Assembly (NCBI GenBank): GCA_028641055.1 | Contig: CM054060.1 | Coordinates: 309,490,949-309,554,948 of the forward strand | Source of the DNA: Alopecurus myosuroides | Taxonomy: Eukaryota > Streptophyta > Magnoliopsida > Poales > Poaceae | Direction of reading: 5' to 3' | Length of the DNA stretch: 64,000 nucleotides | In this document: positions 59,732 through 64,000 of the stretch, piece after piece | Layout of the letters: each line of letters opens with the position of its first letter | How positions within the stretch are numbered: position 1 is the stretch's first letter | Position numbers and translations under genes: made by a program | Notes under the pieces: model-generated | Databases searched by the model: none | Told to the model about the DNA's origin: nothing | What the model saw: the letters and a program-made list of their open reading frames with translations, nothing else

Positions 59732-61445
59732 TGATGCATGTAAAATGCATAGATGAATTTTGCATATTTTCACATGGTTTTCTATTACGTATTGCATCAT
59801 ATAAGGGTATAATTCAATTTTTTATAGTATTTTGGGGTTAAATTACAAAGTCCCCCAAATTTTATGGAATTAACCCTGCCTGTCAGAAACCCCATTTTCT
59901 ATATTTTTGACGTTTCAGGGGGGCAAACTTCCGCGAAATCACCTGAAAATCTGTGGGGGGTCATTTTCTTGGAAGGAGAAGACTTGCGGGCGAAGGATCC
60001 ACGAGAATTGGGCAAGGAGGCCCAAAAGAGGACCCTCCACACGGCCAGATTCCTTGGCCGCGTGAGAGGCCCCCTTTTGGCCCCTATGGCCCCAATTCCT
60101 TCCATCTTCGACTTACTGACTCCGTCTTGACCTAAAACCGACTATAAAAAGGGTCCCCCGTACCCTTACGGAGGAGAGCGCCGCCGAAACACCGAAACAC
60201 CGAAACAAAGACCAAAAGTTCCAGATTGGAGGGGGAAAACTCCGGCGGGGCGCCGCCGGTGTGATCTCCTACCCCTCCAACGTCATCTCCATCGACATCT
60301 CCATGAAGAGCGAGTAGTCCACCCCAGGGATATGGGTTTGTGGAAGTAGCACTTGTATCTCTCTCTCTCTATGTGCTTCACTAATTAGATCCGTATGAGC
60401 TGCCTCACATGATTACGGACACCGTTGTAATTCCTATGTGGTGGATCTTTTCTATGAGTTATTGAATCTGAGATTGCAATTGTTTCTCTTGAGTTATTTG
60501 AGTAGATGTATCTTATGTACCTCGTTCTTATTTGCTTGCTTTGATCAATCTAGTTCTTGAGAGCATGTGTGGGGTTATGGGTGCATTAGTTGGAGTAACG
60601 GGGGGTGGCTAGTGCCGTGAAAGTGACAGAAGTTCAGCGATCCACTTAGGTTTTGTTAAACCTTTCTTAGTTACCTCACTAGGGATAAAAAGGAGTACCT
60701 TGTTACCGGGGATTTGAAGTGACACTAATCAATCTCCATGACTAGATCTAGCAAGTTCTTACTTCAACTTCATGTCACATTGCCTAAAGCTATACTCTGG
60801 TTTTTCCTTAATTATCGAGGTGTTATGATTTATTTCACATCTTGGTGGAGTATAAGAGGGATCAATATGACCGTAGAGATCTCTATGCTAGGACGTGATG
60901 CCCATATGAAAGTACTCAATGTTAAACATGTTATTGTAATCTCACATGTAATTCTTTATGTCCACCGTCTACCACTTTATTTGAGAGAATGCAAGTGTGA
61001 AACCATGAACCCCGGTCCTATTTTAAATATAAGAAAACACTCTAGTTACTTTGCTGCAATTTACTTTACTTGCACTTTACTTTACTTGCATCTCCAATTC
61101 GAATTTACATTATCTCCATCACCACTTGCATCACAAAAATACAAAAACAATCCATTGCATATTTATTTTCTCATTTGCATTTAGTAGTAGATTTAATTAT
61201 TGCACATTTACTTTCAGTTTTGCATTGCAATTTAGAAGTCTCACACCTTGTGCTTGACAACCACTTGGTGATGTTGAGGGCACAAAATTCTCTACTTGTT
61301 TGCAAGATCCTGGAGGAAGCTTGGAAGACAACTGCTGAAATACCGGCTCCCCAAGAGTTCGATATAAACCCTCGAGTCACCCTCGTGGGAAGAAGGCTTG
61401 CCACTAGCTACACACTCTGCACTTGGAGTCTCAACCTAGCCATCA
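59732..61445 (+). repeat. D 3' LTR (1714 bp, empty Helitron site)
   Basis: It matches the 5' LTR with scattered differences (for example GAAGAGCG for GAAGAGGG). The TATAAAAA box is at 60143-60150. The Helitron-free site lies at about 61020, at CCGGTCCTATTTTAAAT. Confidence 0.92.
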
Positions 61446-61450
61446 GCGAC

Positions 61451-62818
61451 CGATGGCAGCAGGGGAGTCAAGAAGAGACTACAAAGGCACGAGACACGAA
61501 GTTTGAGTTATGGGAAAAATCTCTTGAGCCTATTCACGACTGTACACAGTCGAGTATAGCCTCGGGGTTACTCCCATCGGGAGCACTGCCGTGCACCCGA
61601 TAAAATCAAGAAAAGAAAGAAAAGAAAAAAAATCTTAAACTTGAGTCTGTGGCCAATCGCAAGCGATGAACCACGGCCTCGGGGGCTACTCCCATCGGGA
61701 GCACTGTCATGCACCCGATAGAAATCATAAACAAACGAAGCAGAAGATACAAAAGATGTGACAAGATTTACCTGGCCTTGGGCGGTGCACAGAGGGTCCG
61801 CCGAGCTACCCGAAACTTCTTTGCTCGCCGAGGGTCCACCCGTGAAGCTAGGCAACCTATAATCTGGAGCCGCAGCTGCTGGTGCTGGGCTCGGAGACTT
61901 CTGGGTGGCCTTGACAACTGGAGTTTCACCCGCAGCTGCTTCTTTTCTCTTCACAGAAGGAATAGAAGAAGCAAACTAGCCAGGGCTGATGGTTCGAAGA
62001 CTGTCATGAAAGGAAAAATTGAACAAAGGCATAAGGAAAAAGAAGAAAACTTTTGACTGAAGGATAATGCGAAAGAAAAAACTCACTCATCATCGTCGTT
62101 GTCATCCAGCATATCCGCGTTCCAGACGGTGGAGACGTTTGGCCTGAAGCTTAGAGGAGGAAGCACGTTTAGAGGCGTCACCCAAAGAGGCTCGGTCGCC
62201 TTGCCGGATCCGCCACCCAAGGAGTTATCTTTTGAAGTGGCTTCATCATCCCTCTGCTTGCGGTGATGAAGCTGATCGCTACCCGACTCTTCCACGTCAT
62301 CCGAAGAGCCGTCCTCAGAACTCGAGTCGGCTTCAGCGATGCTGGTGTCAAGAGGGGCCTCAACATTGCTCGCCAGCAGGTTCGAGGCATCTTCGGCCGA
62401 GACTGGAAGGTAGCATGTTGCTACCTTCAAACTCTACGAAAGAAGAACAAGAAGAAAGAAGAGAAATCATAGTCAATAAAGCTTCGGATGGCAAATAGAA
62501 TAAATCAGAAACGAGAAGAAAAATTACCTGGGCTGGAGGGGGCTTCGAATCCTCGAATGGCTCAAGAGAGCAGGCGGCAAAGGGCTCGCCTACTTTCAGC
62601 TTGGTGATAGCCTCAATCTTCTTCTCGAATTCGGCATTCGAGAGAATATCTTGGCAAACACGGCTGGGTTCTTGAATGCCTTGGTACTCCCACATAGTCG
62701 AGGACCTCTCTTGAAGAGGCTGGATCCTACGCCGAAGGAAGACGCTCGCCAGGTGCAAACCATTCAACGCGACCCCCGTTGTCTGGTCGCGAAGAATTGC
62801 TACCTTCGCGAGTAGCGG
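61451..62818 (-). pseudogene. B antisense ORF, N-terminal and middle exons
   Basis: Read on the minus strand: exon a (62818 to about 62529; ALNGLHLASVFLRRRIQPLQ, then MWEYQGIQEPSRVCQDIL) ends CCAG|GTAATTT. Exon b (about 62430 to 62091, after TTTCGTAG) is Ser/Asp/Glu-rich and ends GATGA|GTGAGT. Exon c (about 61985 to 61769; KRKEAAAGETPVVKATQKSP) ends GGCCAG|GTAAAT. A short exon start follows near 61480 and is split by element D. Joining across the GCGAC duplication keeps a frame into 53012. The protein resembles the putative gypsy-type transposon domain family (PF04195) seen in grass genomes, which I judge to be the antisense product of Tat elements. The true N-terminus is lost to A2. Confidence 0.62.
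61571..61701. repeat. Repeated hairpin motif CTCCCATCGGGAG
   Basis: The perfect inverted repeat CTCCC-ATC-GGGAG occurs at 61571-61583 and 61689-61701. Both copies sit in the same context (upstream CTCGGGG, downstream CACTG...GTGCACCCGATA). They lie in a presumed intron or intergenic part of B. Confidence 0.7.
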
Positions 62819-63295
62819 TGTCGTGGGATGATCACGGCAGACGTTACCGGGGGTAACTGATCTTGGGGCAAGACGACACAGGCGTTTGGGAGAGGGTTTA
62901 GCTCGGAGGAAAACATGATGGAACTCGATCTGGTAGCCGGCAATCAAGTCGCCGAGTCTCCGATCTCGATATATTAACTCAACTCTCGTGTTACACTGGA
63001 TGCTTGATATCAAGCGATATTGCTAGAACTCTTGGGATCTCCGTTAACCTAACCTAGGGGCCGGTTTATAAAGCACCCGAACCCCCTGGCTTGCCCTCCA
63101 AGGCGCACCCTGAATCCTACCCGGACACTGCGTATAAAACCCTAACTTTCCTTACCGTAACCCACAACCCGGGTTACGAGGCCTACAATCCTGGGCCTTC
63201 TAGTTGTTCTTTTATCCTTAGCCGGATCTTGCGCAGCGTCCTTTGGGCCGAATTACACCTTGGAGTTGGCCTACCGGGTTATCATCCCTCCATCA
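62819..63295 (-). repeat. A2 3' LTR (477 bp)
   Basis: On the minus strand it starts TGATGGAGGGATGATAACCC and ends CCCACGACA. It is preceded by GGGGACTAC, a plausible short polypurine tract. It aligns with 431-909 over its whole length. Confidence 0.75.
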
Positions 63296-64000
63296 GTAGT
63301 CCCCAGAATAGCTTGGGCTTCACAGGATCCTCTTTGAAGCACATCCTATTCCCTGCAAAATTATCAAACTTACAAGTTCAATGGAGGCCGGGTTACATTG
63401 CTTTGATAAACAGCTAGGCCTAACTCCACGGCGGCCATATAATAACCCAGCTTTTTCCAAATTCCTTGCCTAGCTTTCCGGGCCAGCACCCTGACAAAAA
63501 TGTCAAGGATCCGGCTTGCTTTACTCGATAACTGACCCTGATGTCGCGGAGAAGATCTCCTTCTTATTTTTGTCCGGATATCTCGGCTAGCACTTAGTGC
63601 ATATCTCACCAAATCCGCGCAAATAACCGTTATCCCAAAATTTCCGGCTTCCACCCGTTAGAACAAGTTTATCCGCCCGCACCTTATAAATAGATGCCCA
63701 GAGGATAACCTAAACCCCAACACTTCATTCCAGCTCCTTCTCCTCTCTCACTTCTCGAGCCCGCGCAACACCGCCGCAGGAACCTCGAGCTCACCACCGG
63801 AGCAAACCGCCGCCGGCCACGCTCGTCCTCAAACCACTCCGTGCCGCCGCCAAGCTCCGCCGCCGCGCCCTCATCTTGCCCATCGGAGGTTGCAAAGGGG
63901 CATTCAGATCACACCATCTGCCGCCGCCGCGTTAGACTCCAATTCCTTCCAGTAAGTTCCTTGTATTCATTAATTCAGTCTTGCAATTTTTCGATTTACT
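63296..64000 (+). promoter_or_regulatory. A2 3' internal end with promoter and leader exon of an antisense gene
   Basis: On the plus strand, opposite to A2, TATAAATA stands at 63685-63692. About 30 bases later a CT-rich leader begins (CTCCTTCTCCTCTCTCAC). It passes into a CCGCCG-rich stretch without any ATG and ends at the donor CCA|GTAAGTT (63951/63952). This is the layout of a promoter with a non-coding first exon. In Tat elements the antisense gene lies exactly here, between pol and the 3' LTR and pointing away from the LTR. The coding exons would be beyond the window. Confidence 0.5.

Larger units (their letters stand above)
53013..61445 (+). mobile_element. D: Athila-type Gypsy element with gag-protease only
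   Basis: The LTRs at 53013-55060 and 59732-61445 both begin TGATGCATGTAAAATGC and end CTAGCCATCA. The target duplication GCGAC stands at 53008-53012 and 61446-61450. The primer site is Asp-tRNA-like. The internal region encodes broken gag and protease but no RT or integrase in 4.7 kb, so the element depended on relatives. It sits in an exon of the antisense ORF of B. The left LTR is 334 bases longer because of a Helitron. Confidence 0.93.
37210..62818 (+). mobile_element. B: decayed Tat-type Gypsy element with antisense ORF
   Basis: The order is 5' LTR, TGGCGCC primer site, gag, protease, RT, RNase H and integrase on the plus strand, then a multi-exon frame on the minus strand. An antisense ORF between pol and the 3' LTR is a known trait of Tat/Grande-type elements. 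Elements C and D are inserted in gag and in an antisense exon. The 3' LTR of A2 cuts the right end, so the own 3' LTR of B is not in view. All coding parts carry stops and frameshifts. Confidence 0.82.
62819..64000 (-). mobile_element. A2: second A-family element, 3' end
   Basis: Read on the minus strand, internal sequence (64000 to 63296) leads into the 3' LTR (63295 to 62819). The LTR is related to that of A1 but is a different insertion. It interrupts the antisense ORF of B. AGCGG at 62814-62818 would be the target duplication, with its partner outside. Confidence 0.68.

Noticed and set aside
62360..63013. 217-aa minus-strand frame taken as one protein
   Set aside because: Its first 65 residues lie in the A2 LTR and its end runs into an intron. 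Only the middle belongs to the antisense ORF of B.
431..63295. A single giant composite element bounded by the A1 and A2 LTRs
   Set aside because: A1 is a 5' LTR with its interior to the left and A2 a 3' LTR with its interior to the right. They belong to two separate insertions.

Overview
The window is nuclear DNA of a large-genome grass, most likely a pooid or Triticeae relative. It consists almost entirely of nested transposable elements. I found no low-copy host gene, no rRNA or functional tRNA gene, and no prokaryotic system. The assignment rests on four things: Tekay-type chromoviruses with LTRs of about 4 kb that begin TGTAACATCC, a Copia element whose LTR and PPT resemble the BARE/Angela group, Tat-type Gypsy elements with antisense ORFs, and an Athila-type Gypsy element with an Asp-tRNA-like primer site.

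Left block (1-36151). An old Tekay-like element, E1 (+), supplies the frame. A 5' LTR remnant lies at 11327-12189 and the 3' LTR at 31807-36151. Chromovirus G (-, 910-11326) sits in the 5' LTR of E1. G has a 4.46-kb LTR, an extra ORF upstream of gag, and a gag-pol-chromodomain frame broken by one TAG codon. G is itself cut at its 3' end by a Tat-like element, A1 (-, 1-909). The short internal region of E1 received element F (+, 12385-30141, target duplication ATCTC). F keeps an intact gag, has lost its protease aspartate, and has lost RT, RNase H and integrase, but retains a chromodomain relic. The 3' LTR of F carries a nearly complete LINE (20652-27943, 12-bp target duplication) with an intact ORF1 and an ORF2 broken by one frameshift.

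Right block (36152-64000). After an unidentified GC-rich scrap and a truncated Copia LTR comes a decayed Tat-type Gypsy element, B (+, 37210-62818). B has an LTR, a PBS, broken gag-pol, and a multi-exon antisense ORF on the minus strand. Two elements sit inside it. C is a Copia element (39354-47815, target duplication CCCGC) with almost identical LTRs and a dead interior. D is an Athila-type gag-protease element (53013-61445, target duplication GCGAC). The left LTR of D contains a 341-bp non-autonomous Helitron that is absent from the right LTR. The right end of B is cut by the 3' LTR of a second A-family element, A2 (-, 62819 to beyond the window). The 3' internal end of A2 holds a candidate promoter and leader exon for its own antisense gene.

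The genes do not cooperate in a pathway. They are replication modules of competing elements, and most are non-autonomous. The relative order can be read directly: E1 before F before the LINE; E1 before G before A1; B before C, D and A2; D before the Helitron. The most noteworthy items are the split acidic ORF conserved inside the LTRs of both F and G, the Helitron with its matching empty site, and the young LTRs on a dead interior in C.
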